Part shown: in pieces, positions 49,166 through 57,970 of the stretch
How the letters are laid out: each line of letters begins with the position of its first letter
How positions within the stretch are numbered: the first letter of the stretch is position 1
Assembly: GCA_963792675.1 (NCBI GenBank)
Contig: CAWBWT010000002.1
Span: 930,001-994,000 of the forward strand
DNA: 64,000 nucleotides
Direction: 5' to 3'
Origin: JBBROS01 sp963792675
Lineage (GTDB): Bacteria > Pseudomonadota > Alphaproteobacteria > Acetobacterales > Acetobacteraceae
Made by a program: the position numbers and the translations under genes
Notes under the pieces: generated by a model
What the model was told of the DNA's origin: nothing
Databases searched by the model: none
The model's input: the letters and a program-made list of their open reading frames with translations, nothing else

Positions 49166-50545
49166 ATGACCCAGGCGGACCCGCAACGCTGGGCGGAGAC
49201 GCATCGGGACGACATACTCGGCACCCTTCGCCGTTTTGCCGCCATCCCGACCGTCAGCACCGACCCGGCCTATGCCGCCGAGATCGAGCGTGGCGCGGCG
49301 TTCCTGGCCGAAGAGATGCGTGACTGCGGGCTCGAGCACGTGGCGGTGCGGCCGACTGCCGGGCATCCGGTGGTGACGGCGGATTGGCTGCACGCGCCGG
49401 GCCGGCCGACGATCCTGGTCTACGCCCATTACGACGTGCAGCCGCCCGACCCGGTCGAGAAGTGGACCTCGCCGCCGTTCGAGCCGGAGGTGCGCGACGG
49501 CCGCCTTTATGCCCGCGGCGTGTCGGACGACAAGGGCCCGATGGTCGTCGCCTTGGCCGCGATGAAGGCGCTGATACAAACGCGCGGCGCGCTGCCGGTG
49601 AACGTGAAGCTGCTAATCGAAGGCGAGGAGGAGATGGGCAGCGCCCACCTCGACGCTTTCGTCGCCGCCCACGCGGCGGAGCTGGCGGCCGACTTCGTGC
49701 TGTCGGCCGACGGCGCGATGTGGCGGGTAGACCTGCCGACCGTGACCGTCGCGAGCCGCGGTATGTGCGGGCTCGAGCTGACCGTGCGCGGCGCGGCCAA
49801 GGACCTGCATTCCGGCCGCCACGGCGGTTCCGTCGCCAACCCGCTGCAGGCGATCAGCCGGCTGCTCGCCAGCCTGCACTGCGACGACGGCGGGGTGGCG
49901 GTGGAGGGCTTCTACGATGGCGTCGAGCCGCCCTCGGCCGACACCCGGCGCAGCATGGCGGCGATCCCGTTCGACGAGGCCGAGTACCTCCGCTCGGTCG
50001 GCGCACAAGCCGGCGCCGGCGAGGCTGGCTGGACACTGCTGGAGCGCAACTGGCTGCGCCCCACCTTGGAGCTGAACGGGTTATGGGGCGGCTATACCGG
50101 GGCGGGGTCGAAGACCGTGATCCCGGCCGAGGCGCACGCCAAGGTCACCTGCCGCCTGGTGCCGGGCCAGGACCCGGGCGCGGTCCTCGGTGCGATCGAG
50201 CGGCATCTGCACCGGCATTGTCCGCCGGGCGTCACCGTGGAGGTGCGGCCCAGGGACCACGGCTCGCGCGCCGCTTCCGTTCGCGCCGACCATCCGGGCC
50301 TGACGCTGGCGATGCGGGTGCTGGAGGAGCTGTACGGGCGGACGCCGCTGCCGGTGCGGATGGGCGCCACCATCCCGATCGGCAGCATCTTCGCCGACCG
50401 GCTGGGGATCGAGACGGTGTTCTTCAGCTTCTCGACCACCGATGAGGACTACCACGCGCCGAACGAATTCTTCCGGTTGGAGCGGCTGTGGGACGGGGTG
50501 CGGGGGTGGATCAGGTATTTGGAGTTGCTGGGTAATGAAGGTTGA
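49166..50545 (+). CDS. M20 family metallodipeptidase
   Basis: This 459-residue M20 peptidase is of the dipeptidase/carnosinase-like branch. Zinc ligands and catalytic residues are in ILVYAHYDVQPPD (His, Asp), ARGVSDDKGPM (Asp), LLIEGEEEMGS (the Glu general base and a ligand) and FFSFSTTDEDYHAPNE (the final His). The lid domain (LELTVRGAAKDLHSGRHGG) is present. The ATG at 49166 follows AGGAACC at good spacing; longer in-frame starts at 49073 and 49130 add residues with no family match. It is transcribed away from the glycan operon and converges on the FAD oxidoreductase gene. Confidence 0.9.
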   Translation: MTQADPQRWAETHRDDILGTLRRFAAIPTVSTDPAYAAEIERGAAFLAEEMRDCGLEHVAVRPTAGHPVVTADWLHAPGRPTILVYAHYDVQPPDPVEKWTSPPFEPEVRDGRLYARGVSDDKGPMVVALAAMKALIQTRGALPVNVKLLIEGEEEMGSAHLDAFVAAHAAELAADFVLSADGAMWRVDLPTVTVASRGMCGLELTVRGAAKDLHSGRHGGSVANPLQAISRLLASLHCDDGGVAVEGFYDGVEPPSADTRRSMAAIPFDEAEYLRSVGAQAGAGEAGWTLLERNWLRPTLELNGLWGGYTGAGSKTVIPAEAHAKVTCRLVPGQDPGAVLGAIERHLHRHCPPGVTVEVRPRDHGSRAASVRADHPGLTLAMRVLEELYGRTPLPVRMGATIPIGSIFADRLGIETVFFSFSTTDEDYHAPNEFFRLERLWDGVRGWIRYLELLGNEG

Positions 50546-50575
50546 AGCACTGGGGCCGGCGGCCCCAGACCCGCA

Positions 50576-51754
50576 TCAATAGACGTGTTCTTCGATTGGG
50601 CGGTTGGCGGCGATCCGCTCATAGGCGAAGGCGGACAGGTCGATCGAACGGGCCTCGTTGTAGAGGATCATCTCGCTGGCACCGGCGCCGGCGGCCGGGG
50701 AGTGCATCATGCCGTGGCCGCTGAAGCCAGTGACGAGCAGGAAGTTCTCCAGCTCCGGATGACGGCCGATGATCGCGCTGTGGTCGAACGTGTTGTACTC
50801 GTAGAGCCCGGCCCAGGCTCGCAGCATCCGCAGCTGCTCGAAGCCCGGGATGCGATGCGCCAGCGCCGGCCATACCACGTCGTCGAACAGCGTGTAATCG
50901 ACGTCGAGGCCGAAATCGTCCGGCGCGTTCTCGGTCCGCGGCGCCGTGCCGCAGATGTACAGATGGCCTTCCGGACGGAAGAAGAAGCCGCTCGGGTCGA
51001 AGATGAACGGCGCGTGCGGGATCTTCTCGGGGCTGTCGAGCACGAAGACGCAACGCTTCAGCGGCACCACCGGAACGTCCACGCCCGCCATCCGGGCGAC
51101 GGCCCCGCTCCACGGCCCGGCCGCGTTCACCACCACCGCCGCTGACAGCCGGTCGCCGCTCGCCAGCACCACGGCGCCGAGCCGGTTCGGCCCGGCCCGC
51201 TCGATGCCGACCACGCTGTCGGCGATGTACTCCACGCCCTGCGACCGCGCCTTGCGCCGAAACGCCTGCAGCAAGGCGGGGCCATCGAACCAGCCCTCCT
51301 TTTCCGGCCCATACGAGCCGATGCCGAGGTCGCTGACGTTCAGCCAAGGATGGCGCCGCCGCATCTCGTCGGGGTCGAGCAACTCGCAATGGATGCCGCA
51401 TTCGCGCTGGGCGGCGTGCTTGGCGTGGAACACCGGGATCTGCTCGGGGGTGCCGAGGATGAGGTAGCCGGGCTCGCGCAGCCCGATATCGGCCCGCTCG
51501 CCGTCGACCGCGAGCCGCGTGCCGATCTCGCGCAGGAAATCGATGCTGTAACTGGACATGCGGATGTTCGGCACCGTGCCGAATTGCTGCCGAATGGCGC
51601 TGGTGGACAGCGACGACGAGGATGCGGTGTAGGCCGGGTCGCGCTCGACGACGGCGATGCGGCCGGTGAAATCGGGGTTGGCGGACAGATGGTAGGCGAC
51701 CGAGCTGCCGATCACGCCGCCGCCGATGATCACCACGTCGTAGTTGCGCTGCAT
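50576..51754 (-). CDS. DAO-type FAD-dependent oxidoreductase
   Basis: The 392-residue flavoprotein is of the glycine/sarcosine/D-amino-acid oxidase family. The dinucleotide-binding VVIIGGGVIGSSVAYHL is at the N-terminus. AVVNAAGPWSGAVARMAGVD and the C-terminal LLVTGFSGHGMMHSPAAG (FAD contact) are family motifs, with YEYNTFDHSAIIGRHPELEN just before it. It oxidises a secondary or primary amine, producing peroxide or passing electrons on. It starts one base after the hydroxylase stop and is the last gene of a three-gene unit with that subunit and an M20 hydrolase, which suggests N-substituted amino acid or amide breakdown. Confidence 0.88.
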   Translation of the reverse strand: MQRNYDVVIIGGGVIGSSVAYHLSANPDFTGRIAVVERDPAYTASSSSLSTSAIRQQFGTVPNIRMSSYSIDFLREIGTRLAVDGERADIGLREPGYLILGTPEQIPVFHAKHAAQRECGIHCELLDPDEMRRRHPWLNVSDLGIGSYGPEKEGWFDGPALLQAFRRKARSQGVEYIADSVVGIERAGPNRLGAVVLASGDRLSAAVVVNAAGPWSGAVARMAGVDVPVVPLKRCVFVLDSPEKIPHAPFIFDPSGFFFRPEGHLYICGTAPRTENAPDDFGLDVDYTLFDDVVWPALAHRIPGFEQLRMLRAWAGLYEYNTFDHSAIIGRHPELENFLLVTGFSGHGMMHSPAAGAGASEMILYNEARSIDLSAFAYERIAANRPIEEHVY

Positions 51755-54079
51755 TCAGGAACCCCGGGTCGCTTTGGCCTGTGCCGCCCGCCAAACGCGT
51801 TCGGGGGTGGCAGGCATGTCGAGATGGGCGACGCCCAGCGCATCGGCGATGGCGCTCATCACGGTCTGCGGCGCCCCGATCGCCCCCGCTTGTCCCGCGC
51901 CCTTCGCGCCGAGCGGGTTGCGTGCGGTCGGGTGCTCGTTGAACCGCACCTCGAGCGGCGGCAGGTCGGCGGCGCGCGGCACGCAGTAATCGGAAAACGA
52001 GGCGGTCAGCAGCTGGCCCGACTCCGGGTCGTAGTGCACCGCCTCCAGCAGCGCCTGGCCGATCCCCTGGGCGAGGCCGCCTTGCACCTGGCCCTCGGCC
52101 AGCATGGGGTTTACCAGCACGCCGTAATCGTCCACCGCGAGGTAGCGCAGCAAGGCGACGTGCCCGGTGTCCGGATCGACCTCCACCTCGGCGACGTGGC
52201 AGCCATTGGGGAACACGAACTGGTCGTTCGGGTTGTGCGCGTCGGCGTCGAGCGTGCCCGCAGGCAGCGTGCGGAGCATGTCCGTCAGGGTGATGCTGCC
52301 GCCCTCGTCGGTGTGGAACGCGCCGTCGGCAAAGCGAAGCCGCGCCGGGTCGGCTTGCAGCAGCCGCCCGGCTTCCGGCCGCGCCTTGTCGAGCGCCGCG
52401 TCGATGGCGAGCCAGAGCGCGGTGCCGGCCATCGGCATCGAGCGGGCGCCGCCATGGCCGCCGCCGCGGGCGATTCGGTCGCTGTCCGCCTGCACCAGCC
52501 GGAACGCTTCCACCGGCAGGCCGAGCCGGGCGGCGGCGAGCTGCGCGAACGAGGTCGCCAAACCCTGGCCGTTGGACTGCGTGCCGGTCAGCAGCTCCAC
52601 CGTGCCATCGGGGGCAAAACGGATGCCGCCCTCCTCGGTCGGCTGGCCGCGCGAGGTCTCGAGGAAGCAGGCGACGCCCTGGCCGAGCAGCTTGCCTTGC
52701 GCCCGTGCCGCCTCGCGCCGTGCGGCGAAGCCGGCGCGGTCGGCGGCGTCCAATGCGGCGGACAGGTTGGCGTCGTGCTGCGCGGTGTCGATGCTGATGC
52801 CGAGCGCGCTGCGAAACGGGAAGTCGCGCTGGAGGTTCAGTCGGCGCAGCTCGGCGGCGTCGCGGCCGAGCTCGTGCGCGGCGACGTCCACCAGGCGTTC
52901 GATCAGGTAATTGGCTTCGGGCTTGCCGGCGCCGCGATAGGCGTCGAGCGGCACGGTGTGGGTGAAGGCGCCGCGCACGTCCATGAACACGGCGGGAATG
53001 GCGTAAACCCCACCCATGGCGGTGGACGGCGCGTTGGTGGAGGCCCCCGGGCCGAGCGCCGACACATAGGCGCCGAGGTTGCCGATCGTTTCCACGTGCA
53101 GCGCGGTGAACCGCCCGGCCGCGTCCAGCGCCAGCCGCGCGCCCGTTAGGTTGTCCCGGCCGTGCGCGCCGGACGTGAAGTCCTCGGTGCGGTCGGCGAT
53201 CCAGCGCACCGGCTGAGCAAGTCGTCGCGCAGCCCAGAGCAGGGCCACGTATTCCGGATGCACCACGTTCTTCATGCCGAACCCGCCGCCGACGTCGGGG
53301 CAGGTGACGTGCAGCGCGGCCAGCTCGACCGCGAACGAGGCGGCGAGGTCGTGGCGGATGCCGTGCACGCCCTGGCCGCTGAGCGCCAGATGCAGCCGCC
53401 CGGTCGCTGGGTCGTGCCGGGCCACGGCGCCGCGGGTCTCGAGCGAGGCGGCGACGACCCGATTGTTCACGAGGTCGAGCCGCACGGTATGCGCGGCCGT
53501 CGCGAATGCCGTTTCGACCGCTGCCCGGTCGCCGCGTTGGAAGCGGTAGGCGAGGTTGCCCGGCGCCTCGGGCCAGACCTGCGGCCCGCCCTCGGCGAGT
53601 GCCGCGTCGAGCGCCGTCACCGCCGGCAGGCTGTCGTACTCGACGCTAACCTGCTCCGCCGCATCCCGCGCGGCGGCGAGCGTGTCAGCGACCACGATCG
53701 CCACCGGCTCGCCAACATGGCGCACGTGGCCGGCCGCAAGCGCATGCCGCGGCGGTACGATCAGCGGCTCCAGCGATTGCAGCACGATCGAGCTCGGGAT
53801 CGGCCGGACGCCGTCGGCGATCAGGTCCGCCGCGGTGAACACCCCGCGCACCCCCGGCGCCGCCGCGGCGGCCGCGGCGTCGATCGGGCCCAGTGCCGCA
53901 TGGGCGTGCGGCGAGCGGACGAACACGGCGTGCAACTGCCCGGCGGACGGCTCGTCGTCGATGTAGCGGCCCTTGCCGCGCAGGAACCGGTCGTCCTCCA
54001 GACGCCGAAGGGACCTCGGATCAGCCGCGTTGATGGGTCGGCTCCTCGCTCCGCTCGCGCACGCCGCACCACTCCGCAA
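51755..54079 (-). CDS. Xanthine dehydrogenase family molybdopterin-binding subunit (CoxL-like)
   Basis: This 774-residue large subunit of a molybdenum hydroxylase binds the molybdopterin cytosine dinucleotide cofactor. It begins with the aldehyde oxidase a/b hammerhead (RLEDDRFLRGKGRYIDD, FVRSPHAHA). Later come GGGFGMKN, DAYRGAGKPEANYLIERL, TQSNGQGLATSFAQLAAARL and GGGHGGARSMPMAG. The AYRGAG loop is that of form II or other hydroxylases, not true CO dehydrogenase. The matching FAD (CoxM) and 2Fe-2S (CoxS) subunits are absent. The 5' end overlaps the M20 gene by 59 bases from a TTG, so the start is uncertain. Confidence 0.9.
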   Translation of the reverse strand: MRSGAACASGARSRPINAADPRSLRRLEDDRFLRGKGRYIDDEPSAGQLHAVFVRSPHAHAALGPIDAAAAAAAPGVRGVFTAADLIADGVRPIPSSIVLQSLEPLIVPPRHALAAGHVRHVGEPVAIVVADTLAAARDAAEQVSVEYDSLPAVTALDAALAEGGPQVWPEAPGNLAYRFQRGDRAAVETAFATAAHTVRLDLVNNRVVAASLETRGAVARHDPATGRLHLALSGQGVHGIRHDLAASFAVELAALHVTCPDVGGGFGMKNVVHPEYVALLWAARRLAQPVRWIADRTEDFTSGAHGRDNLTGARLALDAAGRFTALHVETIGNLGAYVSALGPGASTNAPSTAMGGVYAIPAVFMDVRGAFTHTVPLDAYRGAGKPEANYLIERLVDVAAHELGRDAAELRRLNLQRDFPFRSALGISIDTAQHDANLSAALDAADRAGFAARREAARAQGKLLGQGVACFLETSRGQPTEEGGIRFAPDGTVELLTGTQSNGQGLATSFAQLAAARLGLPVEAFRLVQADSDRIARGGGHGGARSMPMAGTALWLAIDAALDKARPEAGRLLQADPARLRFADGAFHTDEGGSITLTDMLRTLPAGTLDADAHNPNDQFVFPNGCHVAEVEVDPDTGHVALLRYLAVDDYGVLVNPMLAEGQVQGGLAQGIGQALLEAVHYDPESGQLLTASFSDYCVPRAADLPPLEVRFNEHPTARNPLGAKGAGQAGAIGAPQTVMSAIADALGVAHLDMPATPERVWRAAQAKATRGS

Positions 54080-55346
54080 CGAACACGGCGATCGCCAGCG
54101 TCACCTGCTGCAGGGTCGGCAGGTGGGCGCGTTCGTCGAAGCCGTGGTGGTTCTCGCCGCGCGGGCCGTAGCACAGCGCCGGCATGCGGTGGTACAGCCC
54201 GTAGAACCTTGTGTCGTTGACCGCGGTGGAGCGGCGTTCCTCCATGTCGGCGCCGAATACGAGGGAGTGGGCTGCGGCCAGCACGCGCTCGGCGTCGCTG
54301 CCGGGCTCGAGCACGTAGCCGTCGGCTTGGAACCCGTTCCACACCAGGTCGGGCGGGTTGTTGGCCAGGAACAAGTCGGCCCGCGCCGCCTCCGCCACGC
54401 AGCGTTCGACGCCGTCCCGCGCCGCCTCCAGGGTGGTGCCGGGCAGCAGGCCGATGCGGCAATCGACCTCGCACCAGGCCGGCGTGCTGCTGGCCCAATC
54501 GCCGCCGCGGATCACGCCCGGGTTGAACTTGATCGGGTCCGGGATGTCGCCGAACCAGCGGTCGCTCCGCGCGGCGGCGTTCAGCGCCTCGGTATGCCGC
54601 TGCAACGCCTGGATCAGGGCGAAGGCCGACATGATGGCGTTGGAGCCGGACTGCGCCTGCGCCACGTGCACCGGCACGCCCCGCACCCGCAAGCGGAACC
54701 ACATCACGCCGACATGGGTGCGGGTGATGGTCGCCGCCGTCGGCTCCGGGATCAGCACCGCGTCGGCGCGGTAGCCGCGCGCCAAGGTCGAGAGCGCGCC
54801 GTTGCCGGTGCACTCCTCCTCCGTCACGGTCTGCACGGTGATGTCGGCAGCCGGCTCCAGCCCGGCGGCGCGGATCGCGTCGAGTGCAAACACCATCGCC
54901 GACACGCCCTGCTTCATGTCGCCGGCGCCGCGGCCGTGCAGCCAGCCGTCATGCACCGCGGGCTCGAACGGCGGCGTGGTCCAGAGCTCGAGCGGGCCGG
55001 TCGGCACCACGTCGACGTGGCCCTGCAGAATAAGGCTGCGGCCGGTGGGGTCGGCGGCGCGGCTTGTGCCGACCACCTGCACGGCCCGCGTGTAGTCGGT
55101 GTCCATGACCGGGCTGAAGCCAGCCAGGTTGGTCATGTCCATTTCGGCCAACGTGTAGCGGTCGACGGCGTAGCCGCGCTCGGCCAGTTGCGCCGCCATC
55201 CAATCCTGCAACGGCCCTTCCTCGCCGCGGATCGAGGGGAACCGCACCAACTCGGACAGGAACGCGACCTGCCGCTCGAACCCGGCGGCGACCGCATCCC
55301 GCAGCCGTTGGTGGATGGCGTCGTCGATCAATCGCGTCTCCTGCAA
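54021..55346 (-). CDS. M20 family ArgE/DapE-type deacylase
   Basis: The 441-residue amidohydrolase is related to acetylornithine deacetylase and succinyl-diaminopimelate desuccinylase. SLILQGHVDVVPTGP holds the first metal ligands. GRGAGDMKQGVSAM has the bridging Asp, and TVTEEECTGNGAL the general base Glu and ligand. The final histidine is in GPRGENHHGFDERA. The dimerisation domain (FRLRVRGVPVHVAQAQSGSN) is typical. It is the first gene of the unit with the molybdenum hydroxylase and DAO oxidoreductase, so it may open an N-acyl substrate for them. Confidence 0.88.
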   Translation of the reverse strand: MQETRLIDDAIHQRLRDAVAAGFERQVAFLSELVRFPSIRGEEGPLQDWMAAQLAERGYAVDRYTLAEMDMTNLAGFSPVMDTDYTRAVQVVGTSRAADPTGRSLILQGHVDVVPTGPLELWTTPPFEPAVHDGWLHGRGAGDMKQGVSAMVFALDAIRAAGLEPAADITVQTVTEEECTGNGALSTLARGYRADAVLIPEPTAATITRTHVGVMWFRLRVRGVPVHVAQAQSGSNAIMSAFALIQALQRHTEALNAAARSDRWFGDIPDPIKFNPGVIRGGDWASSTPAWCEVDCRIGLLPGTTLEAARDGVERCVAEAARADLFLANNPPDLVWNGFQADGYVLEPGSDAERVLAAAHSLVFGADMEERRSTAVNDTRFYGLYHRMPALCYGPRGENHHGFDERAHLPTLQQVTLAIAVFVAEWCGVRERSEEPTHQRG

Positions 55347-55357
55347 GCGCAGCCACT

Positions 55358-55414
55358 AGAGCATGATCCGATCGATCATGCTCTGCTTGACTGAGAAAAG
55401 AGCAGCTTTATCCG
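55358..55414. repeat. Dispersed palindromic repeat, copy B
   Basis: This is the second copy of the unit at 29733-29790: the palindrome AGAGCATGA ... TCATGCTCT, then TGACTGAGAA and CAGCTTTATCCG. It is followed by further GATC-rich symmetric sequence to about 55455. It lies in the gap between the M20 deacylase and the GMC oxidoreductase. Confidence 0.65.
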
Positions 55415-55489
55415 ATCAATCGGGATCGCGAACCGATCCGGATCGATCGGATGCTGCTCAGACCGGACCGGGCGCCGGATTGGCAAGCC

Positions 55490-57067
55490 TCAGCCTCGCC
55501 GTCCGCGCAGCACGTCGGCCATCCGCTCGGCGATCGCGACCGTGGTGAGATGGGTGTTGGCGCGCGGCACCTCCGGCATTACCGAGGCGTCGACCACCCG
55601 CAGCCCGCCGGCGCCGATCACCCGGCATTCGGTGTCCACCACGGCGCGCGGATCATCGGCGGCCCCCATGCGGCAGGTGCCGCTCGCGTGCTGCGCGTCC
55701 GAGCATTCCGAGAATAGCCACTCGTCCAGCGCCGCGTCGTCGAGCTCCTCTTCCATCGAACGGCCGGTCAGTCCGTACTCGACCCGCTCGGCCACCGCCG
55801 CGACGCCCGGGTGGGTGCAGATGGCGCGCAGCCGGCGGGCGCCGTCGCGCAGGCGCACGAGGTCCCGCTCGTCGGTCAGCATGCGCTCCTCGACCGCCGG
55901 GTCGATAACGGGGTCGGTCGTGGTGATGCGGACGTGGCCCTGGCTAAACGCCTGGTACACCGAGACGGCGATGCGGCCGCGCGCGGTTTCGGGCGCCCCT
56001 TGACGCAGCAGCGCGCCGGCTAGGTTGCCGGCGATCATGATCATGTCGTTGTCGCCGGCGCCGGCCAGGCCCGACGTGTAGCGCAGGCAGCAATTGGTGT
56101 GCCGGTGCATCGCGGTCGCGACGCGCGCCTCGGGGCGCAGATGCAGCAGCGCGCCGATGATCGGATGGTCGAGCAGGTTCTCGCCCACCGGCCGGTCGGC
56201 CCGGACCGGGATGCCGAGGCGCTGCAGCAGCGCCGCCGGGCCGATGCCGGACCGCTGCAGCAAGGCGGGCGAGTGGATGGCGCCGGCGCACAGGATCACC
56301 TCGCGTCGGGCCCGCGGAGCATGCGTCGTCCCGCCGAGTCGCACCCGCACCCCCGAGGCGTGCGGCCGGTTGCCCTCGAGTTGCACTGCCTCCACCAACG
56401 CGTCGCCGACGATCTGCAGGTTGGCCCGGCCGCGCGCCGGCTCGAGGTAGCCGTCATTGGTCGAGACCCGGCGCCCGGAGATGCTGTTGATCGCGTAGGG
56501 CGAGACGCCGGTGCCGACGGGGGCGTTGTGGTCGTCGCACCAGCCATAGCCGAGGCCCAGTGCGGCGTCGCGCAGTGCCCGGTCGACGCTGCCCCAATCC
56601 TCCGGCGCTGCCCGGAACACCGGGATCGGCCCGCGGTCGCCGTGGTAGGGGGCATCGGGGAAGTTCTTGTCGGTCTCGAGCTTGCGAAAGGAGGGCAGCA
56701 TGTCGGCCCAGCCCCAGCCGGTGCAGCCATCCGCTGCCCAGCGCTCGAAATCGTCTGGCACGCCGCGAATGGCGATCTGGCCGTTGATGGTGGAGCTGCC
56801 GCCCATCGCCCGGCCGCGCCACAGTAGCCGCGGCGCTTGGCTCTCGGTGCGCCGGGCCATCAGCTGCGGCCAACGGAACCCGTCATCGCCGATCGCCCGC
56901 ATCGGGTTCGGCATGCTGATGTGCTCCGGCGTTTCGGCCGAGCGGAAGTCGCGCCCCGCTTCCAGCAGCAGCACGCGCTTGGACGCGTCCTCGCTCAGCC
57001 GCGCCGCCAGCACGGCGCCCGCGGAGCCGCCGCCGACGATGACATAGTCGTACTCGGCCTCGATCAT
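55490..57067 (-). CDS. GMC family FAD-dependent oxidoreductase
   Basis: This 525-residue oxidoreductase is of the choline dehydrogenase/glucose-methanol-choline family. The FAD-binding YDYVIVGGGSAGAVLAARL opens the protein. RGRAMGGSSTINGQIAIRG is the GMC signature 1, and REVILCAGAIHSPALLQRSG signature 2. The C-terminal HASGTCRMG bears the catalytic-region histidine. It probably oxidises an alcohol and passes electrons to the respiratory chain. A Met two codons earlier is possible. It is a single gene, separated from the M20 unit by the repeat region. Confidence 0.92.
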   Translation of the reverse strand: MIEAEYDYVIVGGGSAGAVLAARLSEDASKRVLLLEAGRDFRSAETPEHISMPNPMRAIGDDGFRWPQLMARRTESQAPRLLWRGRAMGGSSTINGQIAIRGVPDDFERWAADGCTGWGWADMLPSFRKLETDKNFPDAPYHGDRGPIPVFRAAPEDWGSVDRALRDAALGLGYGWCDDHNAPVGTGVSPYAINSISGRRVSTNDGYLEPARGRANLQIVGDALVEAVQLEGNRPHASGVRVRLGGTTHAPRARREVILCAGAIHSPALLQRSGIGPAALLQRLGIPVRADRPVGENLLDHPIIGALLHLRPEARVATAMHRHTNCCLRYTSGLAGAGDNDMIMIAGNLAGALLRQGAPETARGRIAVSVYQAFSQGHVRITTTDPVIDPAVEERMLTDERDLVRLRDGARRLRAICTHPGVAAVAERVEYGLTGRSMEEELDDAALDEWLFSECSDAQHASGTCRMGAADDPRAVVDTECRVIGAGGLRVVDASVMPEVPRANTHLTTVAIAERMADVLRGRRG

Positions 57068-57175
57068 CGGCACTCTCCAAGCGAGCGGTCAGCTTGCCGG
57101 CGACCGGATGCCGCTTCAAGACGCGCCGCTTGTGTCCGGCCGTGCCGAGGCTGAGGATGCGGTTGGAGGCAAGGG

Positions 57176-57508
57176 GTGGCGATCAAGACGTTGGCGGAGC
57201 GCAAGGCGGCAGCGGTGGCGGCGAAGCAGGCCGGTCTGGCAGCGCTGCGCGTGTCGCTCGGGCAGGTCGCGCGTGGTCTGGGCGGCCGCTTTCTGCTGAT
57301 CGGTTCGGCAGCGCGCGGCGCTTTGCGGTTCGACAGCGACATCGACCTGCTGCTCGACTTCGCCGACGGCGCGCCGACAAGCGCGGCCTGGACGGTGGCG
57401 GAGAACGAATGCACCCGGCTCGGCTTGCCCTGCGACATCCGCCCGGTGCAGTTCTGCGACGAGCGCTTCCTTGCGCACGTCCTGCCCGACGCGCAGCCGA
57501 TCCCATGA
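57176..57508 (+). CDS. MNT-type nucleotidyltransferase antitoxin (MntA-like)
   Basis: The 110-residue minimal nucleotidyltransferase has LLIGSAARGALRFDSDIDLL with the GS and DxD active-site pattern of MNT proteins. In HepT-MntA systems MntA silences the HEPN ribonuclease toxin by adding AMP to it. Its stop overlaps the start of the HEPN-like gene (ATGA), the usual tight coupling. Size is normal. No operator repeat is evident in the ~110-base upstream gap with the GMC gene. Confidence 0.82.
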   Translation: MAIKTLAERKAAAVAAKQAGLAALRVSLGQVARGLGGRFLLIGSAARGALRFDSDIDLLLDFADGAPTSAAWTVAENECTRLGLPCDIRPVQFCDERFLAHVLPDAQPIP

Positions 57509-57969
57509 GCGACGCTCGCTGGTTCGAGATCCAGGAGGACGTTGCCGCCGCCTGCGGCCATTTCGCGCGATCACTCGACCTGTTCGCAGCCGGCGGGTTC
57601 GATGGCGACGGCCTCGATGCTTACCGGTCCCGGATGGCCTTCATGCACGCGATGCAGTCCGGCCACACGTCGTTGGAAAGCGTGCTGGTCCGCGTCCTGG
57701 TGCTGTTGGGCGAGGAGGCGCCGTCCGGGGCGGATTGGCATGCGGACCTGATCCGTCGCGTTGCGCGAACCCTCGGGGCGCGGTCGGCGATTTTGCCGCT
57801 CGAACTGGCCGAGGCGGCGCAGGAAACCCGGCGCTTCCGCCATGTCGCCATGCGCAATTACGGGCAGTTCGACCCACAACGGGCCCGCCCCGCAATCGCA
57901 GCAGCCGTGGTGCTTGCGCAGGGGCTGCGTGCGGCCATCGAAGCGTTCAGGCGGCAGATCGACCCGTAG
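57505..57969 (+). CDS. HEPN-like toxin of the MNT-HEPN pair (HepT-like)
   Basis: The 154-residue all-helical protein matches HepT-like toxins that pair with MNT antitoxins. The C-terminal ETRRFRHVAMRNYGQFDP (residues 107-124) lines up with the family's ribonuclease motif region, often written as RHxxR(H/N)xY. No canonical RX4-6H is plainly present, so cleavage activity cannot be assumed. Position, overlap with the antitoxin and length all fit the family. The 3' end is two bases from the convergent methyltransferase. Confidence 0.72.
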   Translation: MSDARWFEIQEDVAAACGHFARSLDLFAAGGFDGDGLDAYRSRMAFMHAMQSGHTSLESVLVRVLVLLGEEAPSGADWHADLIRRVARTLGARSAILPLELAEAAQETRRFRHVAMRNYGQFDPQRARPAIAAAVVLAQGLRAAIEAFRRQIDP

Positions 57970-57970
57970 C

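Noticed and set aside
51755..54079. Aerobic CO dehydrogenase (form I CoxL)
   Set aside because: The active-site loop reads AYRGAG rather than the form I signature, and CoxM and CoxS are missing.
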